Below are positions 25,503-35,482 of a stretch of DNA of 64,000 nucleotides, one piece after another (the stretch's first letter is position 1; each line of letters begins with the position of its first letter). This DNA comes from CAYSEW01 sp964430245. Lineage in GTDB: Bacteria > Bacteroidota > Bacteroidia > Flavobacteriales_D > Parvicellaceae. The DNA lies in the NCBI GenBank assembly GCA_964430245.1, contig CAYSEW010000001.1, forward strand, positions 124,001-188,000. Reading direction: 5' to 3'. The position numbers and the translations under genes are program-made. The notes beneath the pieces were generated by a model that worked only from the letters and a program-made list of their open reading frames with translations, ran no database searches and had not been told where the DNA came from.

Positions 25503-27002
25503 ATGAATTATATTAAAGAAGTGTTACTTACTTTCAATAGAAAGGATAAAGAAGAGTTTGAATATTTTTTGGCAAGAAAAAAACCTCAGAAAACAAGAAA
25601 GGATGTGGCTGTCTTTCGAGAGCTTTATAAAGAGTATTTGTTTGAAGATGGAAACAACGAGTATAAAGGAGACCAGAACTATCATGCCATAAGAAAAAGG
25701 ATTTCAAAAGAGTTAGCTTATTACTTAATCTTAAAACAATCCAAATTAGCTGAGAATTATAGTGATAAGGAAATAAAATTAATGATGGTTAAATATTTTA
25801 TTGATCTTAAAAAATATAATATAGCTTGGGAGTTATTGCAAAAGGAGGAAAGGTTAATTGCTAAAATGAATAACATCTCTCTTGAGCTAAAATTACAAAG
25901 ATTAAAATTGGAAGTATTGCCCTATTATGGTGCAGAATATTTTGATGAAACAAGAAAAAAAATTAAAAGACTACAGAGTCAACAAATGAAAGCAGATGAA
26001 TTTCAATTGTATTTTATTCAGATAAAAAAAGAGTTACAGGCAGTTATTTCAGAAGGTAAAATTGATGATACTAAACAAATTTTAGAGTCCTTAATGAGTC
26101 AATATGGTCATATTGCTCATTCAATTAATGATCCAAAAATTCAATTAAGGATCATTGAATCAATAAGAGCCGAGTATTTAACATTGAAGAAGTATAAATA
26201 TTTTGCAAAAATTGCTCAAAAGTATTATGATCAAATTATTGGTCTAACTTCAGATGCAGAGGAATACTATCTTGTTATAGCTCAACTAGAATATATAATG
26301 TCTCATGCTTATTTCAGAGTCAGAAATTTTAAAACTTCTTTGACTCATTTAGGTCATTTACATAATTTAATGCAAAAGAGTCATTTAATAGACTCAACTT
26401 ATAAAACTAGATACATTGCTCTATATAGCTCAATCAATGTGTTTATGGGGAAATTAGATGAGGCTATTGATTTACATAAAAGAATGATTGAATCTTCTAA
26501 AGCTAAATTGTCTAAAAAAGAAAATCTAAATCTTTCTTTGAATTTGGTAGCTTATTACTGCACTAGAGGGGATTTTTCCAAAGCCAATAAAATTATTTTA
26601 TACATGAATGAACCCGATTTGTATTATCAAAAACAAATGGGTAGAGAATGGTTGATAAGGAAGGAACTGATAAGGACCTTAGTACAGATTGAGCTTGGGA
26701 ATATAGAAATTAGTATCAGGATATTGCAAAGTCTTAAAAAGAAACACCAGGATATGCTTTTGACAGATCAATATACAATGGTTTTTCATTATGTAAATGT
26801 TATGCTTGCTTATTTAAAAGATCCTTATAAAGTAGGTAAAGATGCATTGAGTAAAATGGAGGAAAAAGTGAATTTTAAAAAAGATAAACTATTTGATGAT
26901 CCTAAGTTATTATCTTTTTATGTTTGGTTAAAGTCAAAAATCTTAAACAAGAATTTATATCAGTTATTACAAGAAGAATATAAACTATTGGAGATAGATT
27001 AA
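25503..27002 (+). CDS. TPR-like helical repeat protein, paralogue 1
   Basis: 499 residues from the ATG at 25503 (a TTG at 25464 would add 13 residues). No signal peptide. The sequence is alpha-helical, with TPR/SEL-like periodicity (FAKIAQKYYDQIIGL, ALYSSINVFMGKLDEAIDLH, NLVAYYCTRGDFSKANKIIL). The N-terminus (EVLLTFNRKDKEEFEYFLAR) has the same pattern as the protein at 57368-58897 (LINSLSKSEKRFFKLSSSLQ). Both are about 500 residues and probably paralogous members of a lineage-specific cytoplasmic family. The function is unknown; protein-protein interaction is likely from the fold. It overlaps the convergent TlpA-like gene by 4 bp. Confidence 0.7.
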   Translation: MNYIKEVLLTFNRKDKEEFEYFLARKKPQKTRKDVAVFRELYKEYLFEDGNNEYKGDQNYHAIRKRISKELAYYLILKQSKLAENYSDKEIKLMMVKYFIDLKKYNIAWELLQKEERLIAKMNNISLELKLQRLKLEVLPYYGAEYFDETRKKIKRLQSQQMKADEFQLYFIQIKKELQAVISEGKIDDTKQILESLMSQYGHIAHSINDPKIQLRIIESIRAEYLTLKKYKYFAKIAQKYYDQIIGLTSDAEEYYLVIAQLEYIMSHAYFRVRNFKTSLTHLGHLHNLMQKSHLIDSTYKTRYIALYSSINVFMGKLDEAIDLHKRMIESSKAKLSKKENLNLSLNLVAYYCTRGDFSKANKIILYMNEPDLYYQKQMGREWLIRKELIRTLVQIELGNIEISIRILQSLKKKHQDMLLTDQYTMVFHYVNVMLAYLKDPYKVGKDALSKMEEKVNFKKDKLFDDPKLLSFYVWLKSKILNKNLYQLLQEEYKLLEID

Positions 27003-28471
27003 TTTTTGCCACCGATTTTAAAGGTCTTTTCTTTTCTGCTATTCTTGTAAATATTGAAAAAAGTATTTTCAATAGATTCATTAATTCCATTTGGTAAGGG
27101 AGTGTATGCAGGAGCTTGATTAATACTGCCGTCAGGGTTAATAAGAATATATTTTGGAGTATTAAGTACTTTATAATCATTTATGATTTTTATGTCGCCA
27201 TTGTAATAACAGACAGGCCATTTGTAATCTTCATGAAAACGAATGAAATTGTTGTAATCCTTTAATTCCTTATCAATACAGATACTTAAAAAATGGATGT
27301 TTTTATGGTATTTTTTTTCAAGTTGTTCAATGACATCCATTTCTAGAATACATTGAGTGTTAGATGAAGTAAAGAAATTCACATAAATATATTTACCCCT
27401 TAAATCTTTAAGATCAACTTTTTTGTCATTTTGATCTTTTAAAGCTAGTGAAGGAGCTATAGATTCAGGCTGAAGATGAGTGATCGCTTTAATTAATTCT
27501 CCAGTAATTTCTCTATGTTCTTTAAAAGTGCTATTGTTTTTAATTTCAAGTAAAATTGAAAGTATATTATTTGGAATAAAATCTAAATAATTATAAAATT
27601 CTTCTCCAAGACTTCTAATGATGACCAATTCTCTTATTCTATTGTCTTTCAAGAAAAAATCTGCAGAAAGTAACTCGTCTAATTTTGATAAGCTGCTGTA
27701 ATTATTAATGCAAAATTTAATTTTATCAGTATCTACAAACATTGAATTTCTAAAATAGTCTTTGTAGAACTGATTAAAAAAAGTCATGTATGCATCATTT
27801 TCATAAAGGACGGGCATCTTGTGAAAAAAGAATTTATAGGTGTTAAATTTGACTTTGTCTGAACTTTCATGATGAGATAGCTGTTCAATCTGACCAATAC
27901 TGTATCTAATATAATTGTGTAAATATTCATTTTTATATGGAAGATATAAACCTAAAAGGCTGTCCTTGAATAGATCAAGACTGTCCTTGAAATCCTGGCT
28001 ATGACTAGCCATTCTTACAAGACTTGTGGTGTCTCCATAAAGAAAATTATCTAATCGATAATTAAAATCTAAGATTAGACTATTAATGTCATTTTCAGAA
28101 AGGTCTTTAAATAATAATTCTACATGGTTTTTCATAAGATCTGGATGATCTTTTTTTTCAAGTGGGGGGAAGTAGATTTTATAAATTGAGGTATTTGGAT
28201 CTATATACAATAACCCATATTTATTTTCTATGTCTATATAAGCAGGAAATGACTTGTCTGAGTCTACCTTAAATGTGAAATGTCCTGTAGAGTCTACAAT
28301 TTTAGTATCTAAAATATTATAATGTTGTGTAATGTAGTCTGTGTATTTATTGATGGTAACTACCTTATTTATGTAGTTAGGAGCAAATCCTTGAACTTCT
28401 ATTTGCCCTTCAATAGGAGAAGTAATAAGGTTAGTAGTAAATATTATAAAACTAAAAAACGAAAATTTCAT
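26999..28471 (-). CDS. TlpA-like thioredoxin-fold envelope protein lacking the CXXC nucleophile
   Basis: 490 residues. A signal peptide (SFFSFIIFTTNLITSPIEG) leads to a DUF4369-like beta N-terminal region (QIEVQGFAPNYINKVVTINK), a long helical middle, and a C-terminal thioredoxin domain (about residues 345-470; LKDQNDKKVDLKDLRGKYIY, NTPKYILINPDGS). The active site reads FFTSSNTQCILEM, where TlpA-type proteins have WCGPC. The first Cys is replaced by Asn and only the second remains, so a normal disulfide exchange is not expected. It may act as a chaperone, binder or single-Cys redoxin. It is last in a tight run with coaD, rsmD and a DUF3822 gene. Confidence 0.78.
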   Translation of the reverse strand: MKFSFFSFIIFTTNLITSPIEGQIEVQGFAPNYINKVVTINKYTDYITQHYNILDTKIVDSTGHFTFKVDSDKSFPAYIDIENKYGLLYIDPNTSIYKIYFPPLEKKDHPDLMKNHVELLFKDLSENDINSLILDFNYRLDNFLYGDTTSLVRMASHSQDFKDSLDLFKDSLLGLYLPYKNEYLHNYIRYSIGQIEQLSHHESSDKVKFNTYKFFFHKMPVLYENDAYMTFFNQFYKDYFRNSMFVDTDKIKFCINNYSSLSKLDELLSADFFLKDNRIRELVIIRSLGEEFYNYLDFIPNNILSILLEIKNNSTFKEHREITGELIKAITHLQPESIAPSLALKDQNDKKVDLKDLRGKYIYVNFFTSSNTQCILEMDVIEQLEKKYHKNIHFLSICIDKELKDYNNFIRFHEDYKWPVCYYNGDIKIINDYKVLNTPKYILINPDGSINQAPAYTPLPNGINESIENTFFNIYKNSRKEKTFKIGGKN

Positions 28472-28475
28472 CAGA

Positions 28476-28937
28476 TCAAGCTATTTTAACTCCAGAAGGC
28501 AAAAATTGGTCCACAGTTCCATTGTTTTTAATAATATCTCTAACAGAAGTAGATGAGATCATACTGTACTTTGGATCTGTGAATAGAAGAACTGTTTCTA
28601 TATCTGAACATAAAGTATTGTTCATTAATGCTACACTTCTTTCATATTCAAAATCTTTACTAGACCTAAGTCCTCTTATGATGAATTTAGCATTTATTTT
28701 TTTACAGAAATCAACAGTTAGTCCATTATAGTCAGCTACATTAACATTGATGAGGTCTGAAAATGTACTCTCAATCCAATTCTTCCTATCTTCTAAGCTA
28801 AACATATATTGTTTATCTATGTTTTTCCCTATAGCAACAACTATTTCATCAAATAGAACAGCAGACCTTCTTATGACAGATTCATGTCCTTTTGTTATGG
28901 GGTCAAAAGACCCTGGGAAAACAGCAATTCTTTTCAT
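28476..28937 (-). CDS. coaD: Phosphopantetheine adenylyltransferase
   Basis: 153 residues, the usual length. Nucleotidyltransferase motifs: AVFPGSFDPITKGHESVI (T/HxGH at ITKGH), RGLRSSKDFEYERSVALMN and the ISSTSVRD element near the C-terminus. It makes dephospho-CoA, the penultimate step of coenzyme A synthesis. It follows rsmD by 2 bp and precedes the TlpA-like gene by 4 bp; rsmD-coaD linkage is widespread in bacteria. Confidence 0.96.
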   Translation of the reverse strand: MKRIAVFPGSFDPITKGHESVIRRSAVLFDEIVVAIGKNIDKQYMFSLEDRKNWIESTFSDLINVNVADYNGLTVDFCKKINAKFIIRGLRSSKDFEYERSVALMNNTLCSDIETVLLFTDPKYSMISSTSVRDIIKNNGTVDQFLPSGVKIA

Positions 28938-28939
28938 GT

Positions 28940-29473
28940 TTAATGATGCTTAAAAAAGGAAAAATTCACTCTGCTATACGTTCTTTTTTCAATAAAGTTC
29001 TCATGATTAGAAAAGTCGTTTTCAACTCCGTGTTCAATTACCAAGAGGCCATTTTCATTTAGGATACTAGATTTTAAAATAATTTCAGGTAGTTCATTCG
29101 CTCTTAGATGTCCGTATGGTGGATCGGCAAAAATAAGATCAAAAGAAAGCTCAAGGGTTTTTAAATACCTGAAAGCATCATTTTTTATAGCAATTATAGG
29201 CAGGTCAAGTTGGTGAGTAGTTTCTTTAATAAAATTCACAGAAGATCTTTGCTGGTCAACGCAAATGATCTTTTTAGCCCCTCTAGAAGCAAATTCAAAT
29301 GAAATATTTCCTGTTCCAGCAAATAAATCTAGAACTTCAATTTTAGCGATATCAATTTTGTTTTCTAGAATGTTGAATAAGCTTTCTTTTCCAAAATCAG
29401 TAGTAGGCCTGGCTTTAATAGATTTAGGAGCAATAATTTTTTTCCCTTTTAAGGTTCCTCTAATAATTCTCAC
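28940..29473 (-). CDS. rsmD: 16S rRNA (guanine966-N2)-methyltransferase
   Basis: 177 residues. Motifs: MRIIRGTLKGKKI and RPTTDFGKESLFNIL at the N-terminus, the SAM-binding VLDLFAGTGNISFEFASRGA, and the catalytic FADPPYGH (DPPY). It methylates G966 of 16S rRNA. Its start codon shares one base with the DUF3822 stop region, and coaD follows 2 bp later, indicating translational coupling in one operon. Confidence 0.95.
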   Translation of the reverse strand: MRIIRGTLKGKKIIAPKSIKARPTTDFGKESLFNILENKIDIAKIEVLDLFAGTGNISFEFASRGAKKIICVDQQRSSVNFIKETTHQLDLPIIAIKNDAFRYLKTLELSFDLIFADPPYGHLRANELPEIILKSSILNENGLLVIEHGVENDFSNHENFIEKRTYSRVNFSFFKHH

Positions 29474-30144
29474 TATATAAAGGATTTAATTGATTGGTCC
29501 GTTGTAGTGTGGATGTTTTTTGTGTTAAAATATTTATTTAACTGCTCAATAAGCTTTTCCTTATATATCCCCTTAATATTTAGCAGAGTGTTCTCTTTGT
29601 TTAAATGACAGTGTTCTGCACATAGAAGTGTGTAATATGTGATGTCTTCAGGTCCAGAAATATTAAATCTGTTTGCTATTTGTAGTTTACCTTTCTTATA
29701 GCATAAAATATAGATGATATTTTCTGATAAGCGCAATTTAATTTCTGGATGTAAATTTTGGTCAATTGGTTCGTTAAGGAATAACTCGGAAAAATGATGA
29801 AAAGTAATCCCTGGATTTTTTAGGATTAATTTTTTTTTGATGGTTTCTTCTAATGTCCATAAAAGAACACTGTTTAATTGTGGGATTTTATTTGTTACAG
29901 GAGTAATGCTGTCAATTTTTTCAGTAGTTAAGGAGAGAAAAGAGTCTATTTTTGTTTCTTTGAAAAGGAATTCTGGAATTATATTGAAATGGGAAGCGTC
30001 AATATATGCAATTGTATTTTCATTAGCTGAATTTTTAAATTCACTTAATGGTCCAGATAGGTTTAATGAAGCATCTTTATTGGAGAAAGTGTAGAATTGA
30101 TCATTAATAATAAAGATAATTGATTCAGCATTATTCATTGCCAT
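29473..30144 (-). CDS. DUF3822 family protein
   Basis: 223 residues matching DUF3822, a Bacteroidota family almost always upstream of rsmD and coaD. It resembles an actin/ASKHA-like or pilus-assembly-type fold (IIFIINDQFYTF, ENIIYILCYKKGKLQIANRF, PEDITYYTLLCAEHCHLN), but this is from memory of the family and is not demonstrated. No signal peptide. The function is unknown; conserved linkage suggests a role connected to rRNA modification or CoA supply only by context. It overlaps rsmD by 1 bp. Confidence 0.85.
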   Translation of the reverse strand: MAMNNAESIIFIINDQFYTFSNKDASLNLSGPLSEFKNSANENTIAYIDASHFNIIPEFLFKETKIDSFLSLTTEKIDSITPVTNKIPQLNSVLLWTLEETIKKKLILKNPGITFHHFSELFLNEPIDQNLHPEIKLRLSENIIYILCYKKGKLQIANRFNISGPEDITYYTLLCAEHCHLNKENTLLNIKGIYKEKLIEQLNKYFNTKNIHTTTDQSIKSFI

Positions 30145-30182
30145 TATTGTAAAAACGAGCTAGAATTATCATTGAAAAATGA

Positions 30183-31769
30183 TTAATCCCAATTGCCATT
30201 TGTTTTAATTTCTTTAAGAGATCCTATTTTCCAAGGCAGTGGGCATTTGCTAAATGGATCATAAGGATAGGGATCTTCAGCTAAAAATACAGGTGTTCCT
30301 ATTTTTGTTCTAGTAAAGATTTGAATAGGATCGGTAATTGAATCATTAATAGAATAATATTTCCCTTTTTCATACTCAAACTCAGCACCATTAAAAATTG
30401 ATTTATTTGCTAATATGTTTTTTATAGATGATGTGTCTAAATACATGCCTGTTTTTATAGGATGAACATTGTTTTCATCTGTAGCATTAAGGTATTTTGT
30501 TTCAATTGGTATTAGGGTGTAGTTTTTTGAGTTATAAAAACTTGAAGCAAAGCAGGATTCAAGTTCGTTTAAAATCATGAAAACAGTTTTAAACTTTAAG
30601 ATAACGGTTGAGCTAGTATTAGTTGCTACTTTAGAGTTATTAGATCTTGAGTATTTTGCAAATTCAAAAGAGATAGTATCATTTAGCTTACATTCAGAAA
30701 GTATGTTTACAATATCATTAGGGCTTTCAAGCTTAGTGTTGTTTATTGAAGTTAGGAAATCTCCTTTTGAAACGTTTTTATATTCAAATGAAATATTTTC
30801 AGAATGATTTTTCAATAAAGAAACAAAGTTCTTTGGTGTAGTAAGAAACAATCCTTCCCTGTTGTTTAAATAATGGAGTTTTTTGTTTGAATTTATTAAA
30901 TGATTAGAAGTAAATCGATGGTTGTTTTTATCATAGTATAAGAAAAAATACCTTGAGCTACCAATCTTGTCATAGATTTCAGTTTTTAACAAAAATTGAT
31001 TATTTCCTGATTTATGGAAATCAAAAGAAGGAACATTTTGAAAATTATTGATATCAAAAGGATAGACCCTGTTCTTTTCAGCGAGATCTTCTGGAAATAA
31101 TTTTTTCAAGATATCAGTTTCTATAGTGTCTCTTATCAATAATTTGCATTTTAGTGCTTCTTCATCACTGTATCCATCTGTGATTTTTTTCCAGTCATTA
31201 ATGTCTGTACTATCATATTTTAAGATCAATTGATGCTCTGGCGAAATTTTCATATCAATTAAATTATAGACAGAGTCTTCATTTAATCCATTAGGAACAG
31301 TTAGGCTAATTAGCTTGGCTTTGTCTTCTAATAAGAACCTTTTTAATTCATTGTAGTCATTGGAGTATAATCTATATATTTTTTTATATTCTGCCTGAAT
31401 ATCTTTTATGTCAATTAAACCTTGTTGTATATGGCTATCATATTTCTTTTTCTGATCCATTTCTTCAATGGTAGTATTAATAGAATCATAAATTGAGTAA
31501 GATAAATGACCAGCAAAGGGTAATAAAATAATTAAAGAAACAGGTAGCGTAATTTTTTTAATGATTCTGTTATTTATTAATTCAAAATTTATAATAAATA
31601 TGAAGATTCCCATCAGAAGAGAAGAGAATGCGCCATAGATAAAACTTAACTCTTGAGGTTCTTCGTAGTTTTTAATATTTTCGAATCCTACTATTAGTAA
31701 ATAAATACCTAGAAAAATCAGTAAAACAGGTATTATAGATTTTTTTATTAGATGATTATAGTTGTCCAT
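30183..31769 (-). CDS. Multi-pass membrane protein with PDZ-like segment
   Basis: 528 residues from the ATG at 31769; a TTG at 31820 would add 17 residues. Three N-terminal membrane helices (about 10-30, 40-60 and 70-95 of the short form) precede a large soluble part. One segment (YKNVSKGDFLTSINNTKLES, then PNDIVNILSECKLNDTISFEF) has the look of a PDZ domain carrying the usual GD-x-hydrophobic core and helix. No protease or kinase motif is visible and no family is recognised. It is divergent from the helicase gene 100 bp away and precedes the DUF3822 operon by 38 bp. Confidence 0.6.
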   Translation of the reverse strand: MDNYNHLIKKSIIPVLLIFLGIYLLIVGFENIKNYEEPQELSFIYGAFSSLLMGIFIFIINFELINNRIIKKITLPVSLIILLPFAGHLSYSIYDSINTTIEEMDQKKKYDSHIQQGLIDIKDIQAEYKKIYRLYSNDYNELKRFLLEDKAKLISLTVPNGLNEDSVYNLIDMKISPEHQLILKYDSTDINDWKKITDGYSDEEALKCKLLIRDTIETDILKKLFPEDLAEKNRVYPFDINNFQNVPSFDFHKSGNNQFLLKTEIYDKIGSSRYFFLYYDKNNHRFTSNHLINSNKKLHYLNNREGLFLTTPKNFVSLLKNHSENISFEYKNVSKGDFLTSINNTKLESPNDIVNILSECKLNDTISFEFAKYSRSNNSKVATNTSSTVILKFKTVFMILNELESCFASSFYNSKNYTLIPIETKYLNATDENNVHPIKTGMYLDTSSIKNILANKSIFNGAEFEYEKGKYYSINDSITDPIQIFTRTKIGTPVFLAEDPYPYDPFSKCPLPWKIGSLKEIKTNGNWD

Positions 31770-31869
31770 AGTAATTAATGGTTTCTTTTCATTGAAATAC
31801 AAAGCTAATATTTTTTTCAAAAGTTGGTATTAAATTAATTTATATCATAATTTCAATTATTTTTCAAAG

Positions 31870-33285
31870 ATGAAAAATGCCCAAATATTAGAAAGTAAGA
31901 TTCTAGAGTTTTTCAGTCATAGTCCAACTTCTGATCAAGAGGATGGAATAAATAAGCTGGCTAGGTTTGTTGTTTATGATAAAAAGAAAGTAGGTCTAAT
32001 TATTAAGGGCTATGCTGGTACAGGTAAGACAACTATGATTTCAGCATTAGTTAAAGCATGTAAAGAGCTTAAAATTAAAACTGTTTTGATGGCTCCTACA
32101 GGTAGAGCTGCTAAAGTCATGGGGAACTATAGTAATGCTTCTGCAACTACTATACATCGTTTGATCTATCACGTTAAAAATGAAAATGATCAATTTTATT
32201 TTGAATTAGCTGAAAATCGTTATCAAAATACTGTTTTTATAGTGGATGAAGCTTCTATGATTGCTGGTAATGCATCAATAGGTTCAAAGCTGGATGCTTC
32301 CGATCTGTTATCTGACTTATTAAAATTTGTTTATTCATCATCAAGATGTAAAGTAGTCTTTGTTGGCGATCACGCTCAATTGCCTCCAGTAGGTTGGTTG
32401 GATAGTCCTGCCTTGAATCCTAGCTATCTTAATGAACGTTTTGATGAGGATTTTTATGAGTTTGAGCTTACTCAGGTTGTAAGGCAGGAAAAAGGATCTG
32501 GTATCCTGCATGAGGCGACAGCAATAAGGAATAGCATTGAAAGTGAAAGTGAATATTTGGATATAAACATTCAGCACAAGGATATTACCTATATCGAGAA
32601 TTCAGATTCACAGGATTTAATTGAATCAGCATTTTCCAATAAAAAGAATGCTGTGATAATATGTAGGTCCAACAAGAAGGCCAACCAATATAATAATGAA
32701 ATAAGGAGAAGCGTTTTGTGGCATGAGGATGAAATTAATACTGGAGATTTAATAATGGCAGTAAAGAATAACTATTTCTGGTTGACTTTAAATAAATATG
32801 AAGGGTTTATTGCCAATGGAGATATACTGGAGGTGCACAATGTAAGTAATATTGAGTCTAAATATGGATTTAGATTTGCTGACCTTGAGCTTAGTTTTGT
32901 GGATCAGCAACAGACTCAGCAATTCAATTGTAAAGTAATTCTTGATAGTCTTACGGTGGATGGGCCTAATATACATTCTAAAAAATTAAAAGAATTATTT
33001 TTTGATATAGAAAAAGACTATTCGTATATTAAAGGTCGTAAACAAAGAAAGTTGGCTACCCTAAGTTCACCTTATCTTAATGCTTTACAGATTAAATTTT
33101 CATATGCACTTACCTGTCATAAAGCACAAGGAGGGCAATGGAATCATGTTTTTGTGGATCATGGTTATTTGCCTGATAAAACAGTTAGTACTGAGTTTTT
33201 AAGGTGGATTTACACATCATTTACAAGAGCAGAACAACAATTGTATTTATTAAATTTTAGTCAAAATTTTATTTTGAAAAATTAA
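31870..33285 (+). CDS. RecD-like superfamily 1 DNA helicase
   Basis: 471 residues. Motifs: Walker A GYAGTGKTT (47-55), motif Ia VLMAPTGRAAKVM, Walker B VDEASM, motif III GDHAQLPPVG, motif IV-V region, and the C-terminal UvrD_C_2-type ALTCHKAQGGQWNHVFVD followed by YTSFTRAEQQLYLL. It is shorter than RecD2 and lacks an N-terminal OB/HhH region. This is the common stand-alone Bacteroidota helicase next to DUF3822. It is a cytoplasmic 5'-3' DNA helicase in repair or recombination, by family inference. Confidence 0.87.
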   Translation: MKNAQILESKILEFFSHSPTSDQEDGINKLARFVVYDKKKVGLIIKGYAGTGKTTMISALVKACKELKIKTVLMAPTGRAAKVMGNYSNASATTIHRLIYHVKNENDQFYFELAENRYQNTVFIVDEASMIAGNASIGSKLDASDLLSDLLKFVYSSSRCKVVFVGDHAQLPPVGWLDSPALNPSYLNERFDEDFYEFELTQVVRQEKGSGILHEATAIRNSIESESEYLDINIQHKDITYIENSDSQDLIESAFSNKKNAVIICRSNKKANQYNNEIRRSVLWHEDEINTGDLIMAVKNNYFWLTLNKYEGFIANGDILEVHNVSNIESKYGFRFADLELSFVDQQQTQQFNCKVILDSLTVDGPNIHSKKLKELFFDIEKDYSYIKGRKQRKLATLSSPYLNALQIKFSYALTCHKAQGGQWNHVFVDHGYLPDKTVSTEFLRWIYTSFTRAEQQLYLLNFSQNFILKN

Positions 33286-33398
33286 TAAAATTTTAATAAA
33301 AGTATTAATATTAAATTTTAATTGTATCTTTTAAAGATAGTATGAAATAAAAGTTAAGTATTTTTACTATATTTCAGCATTATAATTCATTTAAAAAC

Positions 33399-35477
33399 TT
33401 GAAAACTGTTAAATCTAATATAGTAATAGAAATAGAAAAGGTGTTGGATGCATTTAGGCTGATGTCTACTGCTAAAGCAATGACTGAGCTTTTTGAAGTT
33501 AACAAAACCATTACTTCTAAATACGTTCATGCAACTTCAAGAGGTCATGAAGCCATTCAGTTGGCTGTTGGTATGCAATTAAAGCCATGTGATTTTATAT
33601 CTCCTTATTATCGGGACGATTCTATTTTATTGGCAATTGGTATGTCCCCATTTGATTTAATGCTTCAAGTTTTAGCTAAAAGAAATGACCCCTTTTCGGG
33701 TGGCAGAACTTATTATTCTCATCCTAGCTTAAATAGAGATGATATGCCAAAAATTCCTCATCAGTCTTCAGCAACAGGGATGCAAGCAATTCCAACTACT
33801 GGTATTGCTATGGGAGTTAGGTATAAAGAGGTCCAGGGATTGGTAAATTATAAGAAAGGAGAGGCCCCAGTAGTGATTTGCTCATTAGGAGATGCTAGTT
33901 GTACAGAGGGAGAAGTAGCAGAGGCATTTCAGATGGCGGCATTAAAACAAATGCCGATCATTTATTTGGTCCAGGATAATGAATGGGATATATCTGCTAA
34001 TGCTAAAGAAATCCGTTCTCAGGATGTAAGTGAATATGCAAAAGGTTTTAAAGGTATAGAGGTAAAGACAATTAATGGGGCAGACTTTTTTGAATCTTAC
34101 ACTGTAATGAAAGAAGTAATTGAAACAGTTAGACAGGAAAGAAGACCATTTATAGTTCATGCTAAAGTTCCTTTGTTAAATCATCATACATCAGGTGTTA
34201 GAATGGAATGGTACAGAGATGATCTAGAAGAGCATCAGTCAAGAGATCCTTATCCATTTTTAAGAAATGAGTTATTATCTTTAGGTATTAAGGAAGAAGA
34301 TCTAATAAAAATAGAAGAAGAAACTAAAATCAAAGTCCAGGAAGATTATGATAAGGCACTTAAAGAAGAAGATCCTCAACCTGAAGATCTAACTGATCAT
34401 ATTTTTGCACCTACTCCAATTACTGAAGAAAAAGGGGATAGAGAGCCTAAAGGTAAAAAACCTACAGTGATGGTGGATTCTGCTCTATTTGCAATTAGAG
34501 AGCTCATGGAAAAAGATTCTAATTGTTTATTATATGGTCAGGATGTAGGTGGTAGATTAGGTGGTGTTTTTAGAGAAGCAGCTACATTAGCTCAGCAATT
34601 TGGTGACGAAAGGGTGTTTAATACACCGATACAAGAGGCATTTATAATTGGAAGTACTGTAGGAATGTCTGCTGTAGGTTTAAAACCTATTGTAGAGGTT
34701 CAGTTCGCAGATTATATATGGCCAGGCCTTAACCAGCTTTTTACAGAAGTAAGCCGTTCTTATTATTTATCAAATGGAAAATGGCCAGTGAGTATGGTGC
34801 TTAGAGTACCAATTGGTGCTTATGGCTCAGGAGGCCCTTATCATTCTTCTAGTGTTGAATCGGTAGTAACTAATATAAGAGGAATTAAAATAGCTTACCC
34901 ATCCAATGGAGCTGACCTTAAAGGGCTGATGAAATCAGCTTATTATGATCCTAATCCAGTGGTAATTTTTGAACACAAGGGGTTATATTGGAGTAAATTA
35001 AAAGGTACTGAAGATGCTAGCACTATAGAACCTAGTGAAGATTATGTATTGCCTTTTGGGAAAGCTAATATAGTGTTAGAAGCAGAAGAAAATAAGATTA
35101 AAGCAGGTGATTCTGCGGTTATTATTACTTACGGAATGGGTGTTTATTGGGCAAAAACAGCAGCAAAGGATTTTCCAGGTCAGATTGAAATTATTGATCT
35201 TAGAACATTAAATCCGTTAGATGAAGATAGTATGTATAAAGCGGCTGAAAAACATGGAAAAGTGATGTTAGTTACAGAAGAATCAATAGAATGTTCATTT
35301 ACACTTGGTTTAGCTGCTAGAATACAAAAGAACTGTTTCCAATACTTGGATGCACCAATTGAAGTTGTAGGTTCTATAGATACTCCTGCTATTCCATTAA
35401 ATTCTAAGCTGGAAGAAACATTACTCCCAAATGCAAAGAAAGTATCAGTTAAATTAGCTGAGTTAATCAATTATTAA
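33399..35477 (+). CDS. Branched-chain 2-oxoacid dehydrogenase E1, alpha and beta subunits fused
   Basis: 692 residues, equal to an E1-alpha (about 1-340) joined to an E1-beta (about 355-692). The alpha part has the thiamine-diphosphate motif GDASCTEGEVAEAFQMAALK ending near LVQDNEWDIS, and HATSRGHEAIQLAVGMQL. The beta part has LYGQDVGGRLGGVFREA, NTPIQEAFIIGSTVGM and VTEESIECSFTLGL. It decarboxylates branched-chain 2-oxoacids (or a related 2-oxoacid) with E2 and E3 partners not present here. The start is a TTG at 33399; the residues that follow (KTVKSNIVIEIEKVLDAFRL) are family-like. Fusion of both subunits is usual in this phylum. The thioesterase begins 5 bp after it. Confidence 0.9.
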   Translation: MKTVKSNIVIEIEKVLDAFRLMSTAKAMTELFEVNKTITSKYVHATSRGHEAIQLAVGMQLKPCDFISPYYRDDSILLAIGMSPFDLMLQVLAKRNDPFSGGRTYYSHPSLNRDDMPKIPHQSSATGMQAIPTTGIAMGVRYKEVQGLVNYKKGEAPVVICSLGDASCTEGEVAEAFQMAALKQMPIIYLVQDNEWDISANAKEIRSQDVSEYAKGFKGIEVKTINGADFFESYTVMKEVIETVRQERRPFIVHAKVPLLNHHTSGVRMEWYRDDLEEHQSRDPYPFLRNELLSLGIKEEDLIKIEEETKIKVQEDYDKALKEEDPQPEDLTDHIFAPTPITEEKGDREPKGKKPTVMVDSALFAIRELMEKDSNCLLYGQDVGGRLGGVFREAATLAQQFGDERVFNTPIQEAFIIGSTVGMSAVGLKPIVEVQFADYIWPGLNQLFTEVSRSYYLSNGKWPVSMVLRVPIGAYGSGGPYHSSSVESVVTNIRGIKIAYPSNGADLKGLMKSAYYDPNPVVIFEHKGLYWSKLKGTEDASTIEPSEDYVLPFGKANIVLEAEENKIKAGDSAVIITYGMGVYWAKTAAKDFPGQIEIIDLRTLNPLDEDSMYKAAEKHGKVMLVTEESIECSFTLGLAARIQKNCFQYLDAPIEVVGSIDTPAIPLNSKLEETLLPNAKKVSVKLAELINY

Positions 35478-35482
35478 AATTT

